From a bacterium (GTDB lineage: Bacteria > BMS3Abin14), in assembly GCA_020350725.1 (NCBI GenBank), contig CP070719.1:66160-130159 (forward strand): DNA of 64,000 nt, in the 5' to 3' direction. The translations under genes and the position numbers were made by a program. Numbering within the stretch: the stretch's first letter is position 1; each line of letters begins with the position of its first letter. Under the pieces are notes generated by a model. That model had not been told where the DNA came from. It saw only the letters and a program-made list of their open reading frames with translations, and made no database searches. Below, piece after piece: positions 34,760 to 43,399 of this stretch.

Positions 34760-36353
34760 CGGCCGTCCTCTTGTCGCGGAGCTCCCTGCCGCGCAGTTCT
34801 CTGAAGCAGTCGAGCCTGTTGTCGGCATCCGAGGAGAGCTTGGCACCGGCCGCCTTCGCCAGGGTTTCCAGGTCACCGCACACGTCCCTGTAGTCGCAGT
34901 AGCGGCAGTCTTTGTCCGTGTCCGTGGAGCAGAAAGCCCCGCCGGAAGCCGCCCGGACGAGAAGGGCCAGGATGGCGTCCCCCCCGGCGAGGTCGGAGCT
35001 GTGCCAAAAGACCGCTTCGTCAACGGTCCGGGAGGCCGGGAAGGCGTATCGGAATTCCTCCACCACGGCGCCAGGGTCTACGGTATCCTTAAGGAGGCGT
35101 TCAGCCAGCCTGATGTACAGGGCCTGCTGCACGGTGCGGCCCTGGCGGAAGGCGTCGGCCACATCGTACCGGTAGGCGCTGCCGCTCTTGTAGTCGGTGA
35201 TGCGATAGCGGTGACCCCTGCCGGCGAGCCGGTCGATGCGATCGATGCGCCCGCTGCTGCGGATGGTCACTCCTCCCGGCAGCACGAGGGCCATCGGCTG
35301 GCCGTCCCGGTCAAGTCCCACTCTCTGCTCTAACAGGAACGGCTCGGCTTCGCCCGCGGCCTCCTCCTCGTCCTGCAGGAACACGCGGGCCGCTTCCGTG
35401 AGGCGGTTCACCTGCTCCCGGTAGAGGGTGTCGTCAGGGGGTGGGTACTTCTCCCGATACCGTCGGGCCTCGTCGGCCACGATCGTTTCCATCTCCTCCA
35501 TGTGGGTGGTCAAAGAGGGGGACTCCCCCCTTTCCATGACGTGGGACATGAAGCGGTGCAGGACATCGTGCAGGAGGGAGCCGAAATGCAGAGGTTCAAG
35601 CCACACCTCGCGCTCGGCGCCGGGGTCTTCCGGGGGTTTCACCCCAAGGAGGTCGGAAAAGAAGTAGGCCAGGGGGCAGCGGCCTATGGTCTCCAGCCGG
35701 GTGGCCGACATGGCCGGGCCGTCGGTCAGGGGGTCATGGCGGCGGTGCAGGTCCACCAAACCGTCCCAGGGGGTGAGGGTATCCGAAAGCCGGCCGGCCA
35801 GGGCGGCCCTGCCGGCGGCGAGGCGGGGGAAGGCCTGGTGGATCGTCTCACGGGCGTTTGCCGGTCTGTCACCTTTTAAAAGGGCCCGCAGCCACCACTC
35901 GGTTTCGTCGGCACAGGCCTCCCCCTCCCCCGGCGTGAAGGCGGCGGCGGGTCCGGCAAGTTCCATGAGCCGCCCGGCCTGGGCGTCGAGTTCCCCGGTG
36001 ACGTACCGTAAGAGCTCCTGGCAGATAGCCGCAGGGAACAGCTCCCTGTCGTCGGCAAGGTCCAGGGAAGACCAGCTCATGACCACCTCGCCCCGGAGCC
36101 GGGCGATCATGCCCCGCAGCTCCTCTGCCCGCCGGACCTGGGTGCCGGCGGCGGTGGGGAGGTCGTCCGAGATGCCTGCCCGCTCCCGGTCCAGGAGCAC
36201 CGGGTCCTGAAGGCCGGCCCCGGGGTGCCGGCTGTCGTCCATCCCGATGATAAAGGTGTAGGGGCGCCCCGTGTGGCCGCCGCCCGAAAGCCGGGAGGCG
36301 TGCAGGCACCCGGGCCGGGGCCCGCTGCCGCCCATCCGCTCGTCTCGTGCCAT
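34749..36353 (-). pseudogene. addB: addB-like gene, C-terminal segment after second in-frame stop
   Basis: The last 534 codons of the addB frame. It contains the helicase-like RPYTFIIGMDDSRHPG segment, the AddB nuclease core GRIDRIDRLAGRG/YRITDYKSGS, and the four cysteines of a 4Fe-4S cluster (GRCPLAYFF, then DKDCRYCDYRDVC). The frame continues upstream through a TAG at 36363-36365 into the preceding segment without any shift. The first ATG after the stop (36353) has no proper ribosome site: GGGAG directly abuts it. So independent translation of this part is doubtful. If the stops are real the AddAB complex would lack a full AddB. Confidence 0.8.
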
Positions 36354-36362
36354 CTCCCGCAG

Positions 36363-36674
36363 CTAGTCGAAGGGGTTAAGGGTGCACGGTTCGGCGCCGG
36401 CCCGGAACCAGTGAACCAGTTCCAGTATCTTTTCCTCGAACTTCTCCAGGGCGTAGGCGTCCCAGCGGTTGGTGCCCCGGGCCAGGTTTTTCAGGAAGGC
36501 GCCGGCTTTTTCCAGTACCTCGTCCACCGGGGAGTCCGGTGAAGGGCAGGTGGAAAGGAGTTCCCGGGTCACCCTCCTGAGTTCCTTTAACGCGGCAAGG
36601 TCCGCGCCGCGGTCGTGGTATTCCTCCTCCGGGTCACCGGACTCTTGGATCCCTTCCTCGATCTCCCTGCCCAG
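36363..36674 (-). pseudogene. addB: addB-like gene, middle segment between two in-frame stops
   Basis: About 103 codons in the same frame as both neighbours, reading LGREIEEGIQESGDP... through VDEVLEKAGAFLKNL to LNPFD before the TAG at 36363-36365. It is helical and highly charged, as expected for the linker between the AddB helicase-like halves. It is bounded upstream by TAA (36675-36677). No start codon with a ribosome site is seen. A GGAGGAGGAA run lies inside it but is not followed by a start. Confidence 0.7.
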
Positions 36675-37787
36675 TTACCGGACCCTGCTGACCATGACCG
36701 GCAAGAAGCGGTTCCGTCCCCTGCCGACAGGCAGGTTTCTGAGCAGCCGGGCCATGCGGGCGGCAGGGATATTCCCGTCGGTCACCAGCAGGCCGTTTCT
36801 GACCATGGTCAACAGGACCGGCTGTGGAAAGCCTTCCCGGATCCAGTCGACCCAGGCCATCAGGGCCCGTCCGGGCCGGGTGAAGCGGGTGGGAATGCCG
36901 TCGGCGAAGGTCACCGGGGGGTCGGACACGTCGGTGACGTGGTCCCTGGCGAGGCGCACACTTTCCTCAAAGAGGAGGGGCAGGTAGCTCTCCTGGTCGG
37001 TGTACAGGACCTCCACCTGGTCCAACGGGATCCCTCGGGAAAGGCAGCGGCGGAAGATATTGCGCACCTCGGCCGTCTCTCCCAGGGCGGTGGCGAAGGA
37101 GACGGTGAGCCCCCTGCCGCCCCCGACGACGGCGGACAGGTCCACGGCCGTCTCGCCGGGAACCTTGAGAAGTTTCTCTCCGGGCAGGGAGCTCGCAAAC
37201 CGGCCCTCGAGGCCCTGCAGATGAATAAAGTCGGGCACCAGAGCCACGGAGTCACCGGCCAGCCCGTCAAGCCGGGCAGCTTCCTCCAGGACCCGGGCAC
37301 TGTCGTAGATATCAAGGGCATCGAGCTGCCGGCAGTAGGCGCCGTAAAGGGCGGCCACCTCCAATCCCTTGGCCCCCACCTCGAAGTGGCCGGCGTCCAT
37401 CTGTCCGGCGGTCACCCCGGCCATGCGCAGGTCAGAGATGGTGAATGAGAGACGGGACAGGAAACCAGGGGTCACCTGGATCGTGGCAAGGTACGGGTCC
37501 TTCTGCTTGTCTTTTAGGCCGTCCCAGAGCCGGTCCACCATGAACTCGTGGGCCTGGCCCGGGAGCAGGGTCACCTCCCGGCCGGCGGAGCTCAGGAACT
37601 GGAGGGCGAGGCCCAGGACCGTCGTCACCCGCAGATTTACGGCCGGCTGTCCCGAGCGGGCCACCTGTTCTATCCACTGGTGCCCGACCCGCAGGTTGGG
37701 CGCGATGAGCCACTTCTCGGCCAGAAGATGATGGCGGCAGATCCCGGCCAGGTTGGAGATGAATCTGTTGGGCAGTGGATTTTTCAT
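36675..37787 (-). pseudogene. addB: addB-like gene, N-terminal segment ending at first in-frame stop
   Basis: From the ATG at 37787 (MKNPLPNRF) about 370 codons run to a TAA at 36675-36677. The segment has the AddB/ATP-dependent nuclease subunit B layout: KWLIAPNLRVGHQWIEQV, a degenerate P-loop region (AddB P-loops are often incomplete), LDIYDSARVLEEAARL, and LTVSFATALGETAEVRNIFRR, the canonical AddB motif near the end of the first helicase half. All three segments share one frame, so two nonsense codons, not a frameshift, break a gene of about 1012 codons. Confidence 0.8.
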
Positions 37788-37808
37788 TAATGGCAAGTTT
37801 CCCGAGTG

Positions 37809-37849
37809 TCTGGTTTCTAGATTCCAGACGCTAGATCCCAGAAACCAGA
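37809..37849. repeat. Inverted repeat in the nitroreductase/addB spacer
   Basis: TCTGGTTTCT (37809-37818) and AGAAACCAGA (37840-37849) are perfect 10-base arms around a 21-base loop that itself contains CCAGA/CTAGAT words. It may end nitroreductase transcription, and it belongs to the CCAGA-word family described in the findings. Confidence 0.7.
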
Positions 37850-37858
37850 ACCTGGGCC

Positions 37859-38464
37859 CTAAACACGGCCCTCAGGCCACTGCCCGGCCACCGCCACCTC
37901 GGCCAGGGGTTTGCGGTCTTTGGGGAATTCGCTGGCCCGGATCTCCCCGGGGAGGTCCTCCGGGTCGCCGTATCTCCCGATGGCGATGGCACAGATGACC
38001 TCGTATTCCTCCTCCGGTATGCCGGCGGCCTGGTAGGCACGGTCCCGGCGGTACCCCGCCATGGCGTGGGTATAGAGTCCGAGAAACCTGGCCTGAACGG
38101 TCAGGGACATCCAGGCCGCACCGCAGTCAAAGGCGGCCCAGCGGTTCGGCCTGCCCGTCTTCCGGAAAGTCCGCCGGGCGAACAGGAGGGCCAGAACAGG
38201 AGCGTTCTTTGCCCAGACCTGGTTCCTCTCGGTCAGGACGTCCAGAATACGCAGCCGGTCCTCCTCGGTGCCCGAATAGATGAAGACCCAGGGCTGTTCG
38301 TTGAAGCATGACGGGGCCCATCGGGCGGCCTCGAAGAGCGTCCTCAGCGTTTCCCCGGCAATGGGTTCCGGACTGAAGGCTCGGGGCGACCACCTGTCCA
38401 GGAACAGGCGGTCCACCGGGGCGTCGGCGACCCGTTCGTTCCGGGCGGGGGCTTTCACGGTCAT
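37859..38464 (-). CDS. Nitroreductase-family flavoprotein
   Basis: Start ATG at 38464 with AAGGAGCG upstream; 201 residues. FMN-binding segments are DRWSPRAFSPEPIAGETL (phosphate contact), ARWAPSCFNEQPWVFIY and VICAIAIGRYGDP near the end. Members reduce nitro compounds, quinones or flavins with NAD(P)H. No partner gene is evident. A longer reading to 38620 crosses the promoter region of the divergent gene and was not used. Confidence 0.9.
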   Translation of the reverse strand: MTVKAPARNERVADAPVDRLFLDRWSPRAFSPEPIAGETLRTLFEAARWAPSCFNEQPWVFIYSGTEEDRLRILDVLTERNQVWAKNAPVLALLFARRTFRKTGRPNRWAAFDCGAAWMSLTVQARFLGLYTHAMAGYRRDRAYQAAGIPEEEYEVICAIAIGRYGDPEDLPGEIRASEFPKDRKPLAEVAVAGQWPEGRV

Positions 38465-38576
38465 GTCACGCTCCTTCCTGGATTTTTCGTTCGACCTCGT
38501 CACCCGGCATGATATGATGTCCGGGTAGACAGATGAAATATCCCATCCCCCGCCGAGCACGGTCAAGGAGAGATAT

Positions 38577-39275
38577 ATGTCCCGTTTTTTCCCATGGATC
38601 CTTGCGGCCGCGGCTGCCATGAGCTGCGCTCACGCCGGAACGGCGGCCAGGGTCCCCTCGGTGGATCTCTCCCCGGCCAAGGCCCCCTTTGGCGCTTCCG
38701 TCGGCACGGTTCTCGATCCCTATAGCCGGTATGGGGTCACGGAGGATGGAACACCCTACATCGAGGCCATCGGCGGTTACGTTCTCGAGGAATTCTTCAA
38801 GGGCGGGCTCCAGAAACAGGACAAGGGGACCTGCTTCTATCCCAGCGTGGTGAAAAAATACAGAGTTGTCGGACCGCCATCGGGCGGCGTGGGGGAGCTG
38901 ACGTTCTACTTCGAGGGATTCGAGAGCCCCCGGCAGCCCTACCGCCTCTTTATCGTCAAACAGAGATACCGGAAACCGGCCGAGGGAGAGGGTGACTTCC
39001 GGCAGGTTTTCAAGGTCCGTTCCCGGGCCATTACCGGGAACCTGAAGGTCGAGCCCGCCGTCCACCAGGGAACCTACCAGGACTTCCGGACCGGCGTGCA
39101 CGACTACTTCTACGCTCCGGCCCTTGTCGGGGTGTGGGACACGGGACGCATCCTCGTCTTCCTGATGGTGGCCGATTCCACCGACGGCCCCGTGGAGCCG
39201 GAGATCATGTTCGTGTTCCGGGAGGGGCTCGAGCGCTACCTGAAGAACTGCAAGTTCATGTCCGACTCCCGGTAG
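38577..39275 (+). CDS. Exported protein of unknown function
   Basis: A 232-residue protein with an N-terminal signal (MSRFFPWILAAAAAMSCAHAG); cleavage may be at AHA/G or at the cysteine of a weak lipobox (AMSC). The mature part is beta-rich, with GVGELTFYFEGFESPRQPYRLFIVKQRYR and VHDYFYAPALVGVWDTGRILVFLMVAD, and a conserved-looking cysteine near the end (LKNCKF). GGAG lies 9 bases before the ATG. No family recognised. Confidence 0.6.
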   Translation: MSRFFPWILAAAAAMSCAHAGTAARVPSVDLSPAKAPFGASVGTVLDPYSRYGVTEDGTPYIEAIGGYVLEEFFKGGLQKQDKGTCFYPSVVKKYRVVGPPSGGVGELTFYFEGFESPRQPYRLFIVKQRYRKPAEGEGDFRQVFKVRSRAITGNLKVEPAVHQGTYQDFRTGVHDYFYAPALVGVWDTGRILVFLMVADSTDGPVEPEIMFVFREGLERYLKNCKFMSDSR

Positions 39276-39301
39276 GCTTCCCCTTCCCCGGTCCGGCGGG
39301 A

Positions 39302-40345
39302 TCATCTCGGGGTCGGCAGGAGGATCCCTCTGTCCCCCGCCCACCGCACGTCGGCGGCGCCTTTCGGGATGCCGGCCGTGAGCCTGTCGAAGACACCCCT
39401 TCCCTCATCCCCGGTCAGGATCCTGGGCCTGAAGGCGATCACGGTGTTGTCCACCAGCAGGGGGTAGATCTCGACTCCCGAACAGAGGCCCTCCGGGGTG
39501 AACTCAGCCCTGGCCATGAGGCCGTGCCGGGCGTTTCTGCTGTAGGATCCGAAGGAAAAATTCCCCAGGCTGTACAGTATGACCCGACCCCGGTAGACCT
39601 CGATCGGCTGGAGTACGTGGGGATGGTGTCCCACGACCATGGCGGCGCCCGAATCGATGGCCAGGCGAGCCAGATCAACCTGATAGTCCTTCGGCGTCTC
39701 CATGAGCTCCTGGCCCCAGTGAAAGGATACGATCACGGTCCCTCTAACCGAGGCGGCCGCGACAGCCCTCCGGACGGTCCCGGGCGACCCGAAAAGGGTG
39801 CCGGGCCTTGACTCTCCTGCCCAGTACGAGTCGGGGAAGGTGTTGCTGAAAGCCAACAGGAGAAGGTTTCCGGGCGGTGCGGTCATCTCCGCCGGCAGGC
39901 CGGCCTCAGCGAGGTCCATGCCGGCTCCGGCCGGGGAGACGCCGGCCTCCCGGAGGAAGGCGAGGGTGTCCTCGAGGGCCTCGGGACCGAAATCAAGGAT
40001 GTGGTTGTTGGCCAGGGAGACGGACCTCACCCCTTCTGCGAACATGGCCTCGGCGGCCTCGGGTTCGGCCCTGAAGGTGTAGGTTTTGCCCTCGACGGAT
40101 GTCCCGCGGTGGGACAGGGGAGCCTCGAGGTTGAGGAAAACCCCGTCGGAATCTGCTAGGATGTGGCGGACCCCTCCGAAGAGGTAGGGAAAGCCCCTGG
40201 CCGCAATAACCCCCTCGGCGCTCCCCGCCGGAAGGAAGTCTCCGAGGAGTACCACGCGCCGGCCTGCGGGGGGGCTGCCGTCGGCGGTCGAAGGTGGGGC
40301 GAGGACGGCGAACAAGATGACCAGAAAAGAAAAAAACCTTTGCAT
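39302..40345 (-). CDS. CapA/PgsA-family exported metallophosphatase-like protein
   Basis: A 347-residue protein with a signal peptide (to about residue 23). CapA family motifs appear in order: VVLLGDFL, VFLNLEAPLSHRG, SLANNHILDFGPEALEDTL, VSFHWGQELMETPKDYQVDLARLAIDSGAAMVVGHHPHVLQPIEVYRG (shown in parts: FHWGQE, GHHPHVLQ) and ILYSLGNFSFG. The fold is that of metallophosphoesterases. Members act in poly-gamma-glutamate or capsule export and other cell-wall processes. No PgsB/C partner is present. Confidence 0.9.
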   Translation of the reverse strand: MQRFFSFLVILFAVLAPPSTADGSPPAGRRVVLLGDFLPAGSAEGVIAARGFPYLFGGVRHILADSDGVFLNLEAPLSHRGTSVEGKTYTFRAEPEAAEAMFAEGVRSVSLANNHILDFGPEALEDTLAFLREAGVSPAGAGMDLAEAGLPAEMTAPPGNLLLLAFSNTFPDSYWAGESRPGTLFGSPGTVRRAVAAASVRGTVIVSFHWGQELMETPKDYQVDLARLAIDSGAAMVVGHHPHVLQPIEVYRGRVILYSLGNFSFGSYSRNARHGLMARAEFTPEGLCSGVEIYPLLVDNTVIAFRPRILTGDEGRGVFDRLTAGIPKGAADVRWAGDRGILLPTPR

Positions 40346-40374
40346 GGCGGGAAGTTAGCACGTCACCGGCCTGT

Positions 40375-40403
40375 TTGACAACCCCCATCATTGGTGTTAT
40401 AGA
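40375..40403 (+). promoter_or_regulatory. Sigma-70-type promoter of serS
   Basis: Perfect TTGACA (40375-40380), exactly 17 bases, then TATAGA (40398-40403), 29 bases upstream of the serS ATG. Confidence 0.82.
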
Positions 40404-40432
40404 TTGCCACTCCAGCGGAGAGAGGGATCTTG

Positions 40433-41731
40433 ATGCTCGACGTCCGTTTCCTGAGAGAGAACATCGATTTCGTGGAGGAGAGGCTGGCCGCCAGGGGCGA
40501 GGTGCTGGATCTCGACCCTTTCCGGAAACTGGACGGGGAGCGGCGTTCCCTCCTCCGGGAGACGGAGGACATGAAGGCGCGCCGGAACGCGGAGTCCCTC
40601 GAGATCGGCCGCCTCCGGAAGGAGGGCGTCGATGCCGCCGACCGCATGGAGGTGGTCCGGGGTCTCGGGGAGAGGATCAAGGCCAACGATGAGAGGCTCA
40701 AGTCCATCGAGACGGAGCTGAGGGAGTTTTTGCTCACTGTACCGAACCTCCCCCATGACTCGGTTCCGGTGGGAAAGGACGAGAACGCAAACAGTCTGGT
40801 CAGGACGTGGGGAGAGAAGCCTGACCCTGCCTTCGATCCGCTTCCCCACTGGGAACTCGGCGAGTCTCTGGGGGTTTTGGACCTCCCCAGGGCTGCCCGG
40901 ATGGCCGGGGCCCGGTTTTCCGTCCTCTCCGGTGCCGGCGCCCTCCTGGAGAGGGCGCTGATCTCGTTCATGCTCGATCTGCACACCAGGGAGCACGGAT
41001 ACAGGGAGGTCCTCACCCCCTTCATGGTCAACGCAGACAGCATGCTGGCAACGGGGCAGCTGCCCAAATTCGAGGAGGACCTGTTCCGTGTCGAGGGGGG
41101 ACAGTTCTACCTGATCCCCACAGCGGAGGTTCCGGTGACGAACCTCCATCGCGAGGAGATCATGAAGGAGAAGGACTTCCCTCTCCTCTATGCTGCCTAC
41201 AGCCCCTGCTTTCGCCGGGAGGCCGGATCCCACGGCAAGGACACGAGGGGGCTTATCAGGCTTCACCAGTTCAACAAGGTGGAGCTGGTGAAATTCACCC
41301 TGCCGGAGAACTCCTACGAGGAGCTCGAATCGCTGACCAGGGATGCGGAAGAGGTCCTCAAGCGGCTCGGCCTGCACTACAGGGTAATGTCCCTGTGCAC
41401 GGGAGATCTGGGATTTTCCGCGGCCAAGACCTACGATCTCGAGGTGTGGCTTCCCGGGCAGGAATCCTACCGGGAGATCTCCTCGTGCAGCAATTTCGAG
41501 GATTTCCAGGCCAGAAGGGCGGGGATCCGGTACCGTCCCGAGGGCGAAAAGGGAACGCGGTTCGTCCACACCCTGAACGGCTCGGGGCTTGCCGTGGGCC
41601 GTTGCCTGGTGGCGATCCTTGAGAATTACCAGCAGAAGGACGGCACCGTTCTCGTTCCCGAGGTGCTCAGGCCCTACATGGGCGGGATGGAGAGGATCGC
41701 GAGGGAAATGGGTCCAGCATCCAAAAGCTGA
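40433..41731 (+). CDS. serS: Seryl-tRNA synthetase
   Basis: The ATG at 40433 ([10 protein letters not shown]) is preferred to the TTG at 40430; AGAGAGGGA precedes it. The 432-residue protein has the long N-terminal coiled-coil arm (about residues 28-105) that grips the tRNA variable arm, and a class II core with motif 1 around [16 protein letters not shown], motif 2 in [24 protein letters not shown] and motif 3 in [20 protein letters not shown]. It charges tRNA-Ser and tRNA-Sec. Four tRNA-Ser genes follow within 1.4 kb. Confidence 0.97.
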   Translation: MLDVRFLRENIDFVEERLAARGEVLDLDPFRKLDGERRSLLRETEDMKARRNAESLEIGRLRKEGVDAADRMEVVRGLGERIKANDERLKSIETELREFLLTVPNLPHDSVPVGKDENANSLVRTWGEKPDPAFDPLPHWELGESLGVLDLPRAARMAGARFSVLSGAGALLERALISFMLDLHTREHGYREVLTPFMVNADSMLATGQLPKFEEDLFRVEGGQFYLIPTAEVPVTNLHREEIMKEKDFPLLYAAYSPCFRREAGSHGKDTRGLIRLHQFNKVELVKFTLPENSYEELESLTRDAEEVLKRLGLHYRVMSLCTGDLGFSAAKTYDLEVWLPGQESYREISSCSNFEDFQARRAGIRYRPEGEKGTRFVHTLNGSGLAVGRCLVAILENYQQKDGTVLVPEVLRPYMGGMERIAREMGPASKS

Positions 41732-41809
41732 AATCCAATAGAGGGGACCCCGACGTCGCGCCTTCCCGTTTTGGACTTTGGATGTTCGATTCTGGCTTGA
41801 TTTTTTTGC

Positions 41810-41900
41810 GGAGGAGTGGCCGAGCGGTTGAAGGCGGCGGTCTTGAAAACCGCAGTCCGTTAACAGCGGACCGGGGGTTCGAATCCCTCCTCCTCCGCCA
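41810..41900 (+). tRNA. tRNA-Ser (anticodon TGA)
   Basis: Acceptor GGAGGAG pairs with CTCCTCC; discriminator G and encoded CCA. The anticodon arm GCGGT-CTTGAAA-ACCGC gives TGA. A long variable arm of the class II type is present. 91 nt. Confidence 0.95.
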
Positions 41901-41941
41901 CCCTTCGCTCACTCCACTTCGTTCCCTGAGCTGCGGGTGGC
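41897..41941. repeat. TTCG-rich hairpin fused to the tRNA-Ser 3' end
   Basis: GCCACCC (41897-41903, including the tRNA discriminator and CCA) pairs with GGGTGGC (41935-41941) around a loop with CTTCGCTCAC, CACTTCG and CCCTGAGC words. It may be a processing or termination structure, or a member of the dispersed TTCG/CTGAGC element family. Confidence 0.6.
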
Positions 41942-41987
41942 AAGCCGCTGGATCGATCCAAAGTCCAAAATCCAAAAGGTTTTGAAC

Positions 41988-42012
41988 GTATCGTCATTGT
42001 AATGAACGATAC
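41988..42012. other. Near-perfect palindrome between two tRNA-Ser genes
   Basis: GTATCGT-CATT and AATGA-ACGATAC arms form an 11-base stem with one bulge. It could be an operator or an RNA hairpin; there is no clear T-run after it. Confidence 0.45.
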
Positions 42013-42122
42013 TCTTGTTTGAACCCTGAGCCTTGAACCTGATTCATCCCTTTCCCCCTTGACCTTTCTTTGAGTTGTGGATAACTTGTCACCCTTGGTT
42101 CAACCGGCTCGTCGTCCTTTAT

Positions 42123-42215
42123 GGAGAGATGGCCGAGCTGGCTGAAGGCACTCGCCTGCTAAGCGAGTAAACTGAGAGATCGGTTTCGAGGGTTCGAATC
42201 CCTCTCTCTCCGCCA
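42123..42215 (+). tRNA. tRNA-Ser (anticodon GCT)
   Basis: Acceptor GGAGAGA/TCTCTCC with G and encoded CCA. Anticodon arm CTCGC-CTGCTAA-GCGAG gives GCT. Long variable arm. 93 nt. Reads AGC/AGT codons. Confidence 0.95.
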
Positions 42216-42251
42216 TACACCGATCACGATGGGGGGCCGGTTGAGCCGTCC

Positions 42252-42342
<91 letters not shown>

Positions 42343-42424
42343 ACGGATAAAATGATCCATGGGGCCTTGCCGCTGGCCCCGGTAACAGCGGCGTCATCGC
42401 ATGTGATCGACTGGAGGAACTGGA

Positions 42425-42928
42425 ATGTATCTGAAAAACAGGATCTTTTTTCTCGTTGCCGTAATGGCCGCTCTTTCCATGGTCGTCCTCTCGGGCTGCC
42501 AGAAGAAGGCCCAGGAGATCCCCCTGGAGGAAGAGATCATGGAGGAAGTCCCCATGCCTCAGGTCCCGTCCACCGTCATGATCCCGGAGGAGATCGCGGG
42601 CAAGTGGAAGGCAGTGGTTCTCGAACTCACCGACAAGGACACCAATGAGGTGTCCGAGATCACCGTCAACATCGGCGAGACGATCCCCCTCGCTGACACC
42701 GGGCTTTCCGTCTTCGTGGAGGCTTTTCTGCCCAGTTTCACCATGGCCGGGGACGTCTTCACCTCGTCTTCCGCGGACCTGAACAACCCGGCGGCCCGTA
42801 TCAAGGTCACGGACAGTCAGGGTCAGGAGCTTTTCTACAAGTGGCTGTTCGCTCTCTATCCCGCGACGCACCCATTCGAACACCCCAAATACGCTCTCAT
42901 CCTCAAGGATTACGTCGCGGCGAAATAA
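42425..42928 (+). CDS. DUF2155-type lipoprotein
   Basis: A 167-residue protein with a lipobox LSGC (cysteine 25), an acidic linker, then a beta domain starting about residue 55: IAGKWKAVVLELTDKDTNE, ITVNIGETIPLADTGLSVFVEAFLPSFTM, AARIKVTDSQGQELFYKWLFALYPATHPFEHPKYALIL. This matches the DUF2155 lipoproteins common in Desulfobacterota. The role is unknown. It sits in the middle of the tRNA cluster, between tRNA-Ser(CGA) and tRNA-Arg. Confidence 0.82.
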   Translation: MYLKNRIFFLVAVMAALSMVVLSGCQKKAQEIPLEEEIMEEVPMPQVPSTVMIPEEIAGKWKAVVLELTDKDTNEVSEITVNIGETIPLADTGLSVFVEAFLPSFTMAGDVFTSSSADLNNPAARIKVTDSQGQELFYKWLFALYPATHPFEHPKYALILKDYVAAK

Positions 42929-42946
42929 CGGTATCCGGTCGACAGA

Positions 42947-43023
42947 GCGCCCATAGCTCAGCTGGATAGAGCGTCGGATTGCGGGTCCGAAGGTCGCACG
43001 TTCGAATCGTGCTGGGCGCGCCA
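42947..43023 (+). tRNA. tRNA-Arg (anticodon GCG)
   Basis: Acceptor GCGCCCA/TGGGCGC, G, CCA; T-arm with TTCGAAT. Anticodon arm TCGGA-TTGCGGG-TCCGA gives GCG, reading CGC/CGT. Bacteria usually use ACG (read as ICG) for this box, so GCG is notable. 77 nt. Confidence 0.92.
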
Positions 43024-43080
43024 TGGAAATACACCCCCCGGGCCGAGTTCCCGGGGGGAAGGATGAAAAGAAGGTTGCAC

Positions 43081-43173
43081 GGAGAGATGTCCGAGTGGCT
43101 GAAGGAGCGCGCTTGGAAAGCGCGTATACGCCCACAAGGTGTATCGAGGGTTCGAATCCCTCTCTCTCCGCCA
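43081..43173 (+). tRNA. tRNA-Ser (anticodon GGA)
   Basis: Acceptor GGAGAGA/TCTCTCC, G, CCA. Anticodon arm CGCGC-TTGGAAA-GCGCG gives GGA. Long variable arm. 93 nt. Fourth serine tRNA of this locus. Confidence 0.95.
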
Positions 43174-43222
43174 TTGAAAGTTTGACGGCCTGGTCGAGGA
43201 ACTGTCACAGAAGCCATGTTAT

Positions 43223-43332
43223 GGGTGGCGGCCAGGCCCTGGGCGACGCAGGTCCCCGAACCCCGCCAGGTCCGGAAGGAAGCAACGGTAGGGGAATCCG
43301 GCGGGTGCACCAGAACAGCCCGGCCGTCACCC
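43223..43332 (+). ncRNA. ffs: Signal recognition particle RNA, small bacterial (4.5S) type
   Basis: The diagnostic domain IV is present: GCCAGGTCCGGAAGGAAGCA with the GGAA tetraloop, and its partner strand with the AGGGGAA region and GGCGGGT. The ends GGGTGGCGGCC (43223-43233) and GGCCGTCACCC (43322-43332) pair over 11 bases with one G-T, defining a hairpin of about 110 nt. It sits directly between tRNA-Ser and dnaX, a conserved bacterial arrangement. Confidence 0.93.
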
Positions 43333-43399
43333 CTCCCTTTGCAATGTGTTGCAGGCCCGCCGCCCGGGATCGGCTGGGCCCCTACGGAAACCCCGTCCC

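Larger units (their letters stand above)
41769..41970. repeat. 15-base inverted repeats flanking tRNA-Ser(TGA)
   Basis: TTTTGGACTTTGGAT (41769-41783) and its exact reverse complement ATCCAAAGTCCAAAA (41956-41970) enclose the tRNA-Ser gene and the hairpin that follows it. The downstream arm is part of a TCCAAAx 7-base word array. Confidence 0.75.

Noticed and set aside
36363-36365. Pyrrolysine readthrough of the addB TAG
   Set aside because: A TAA interrupts the same gene upstream, no pyl genes are seen, and one explanation should cover both stops.
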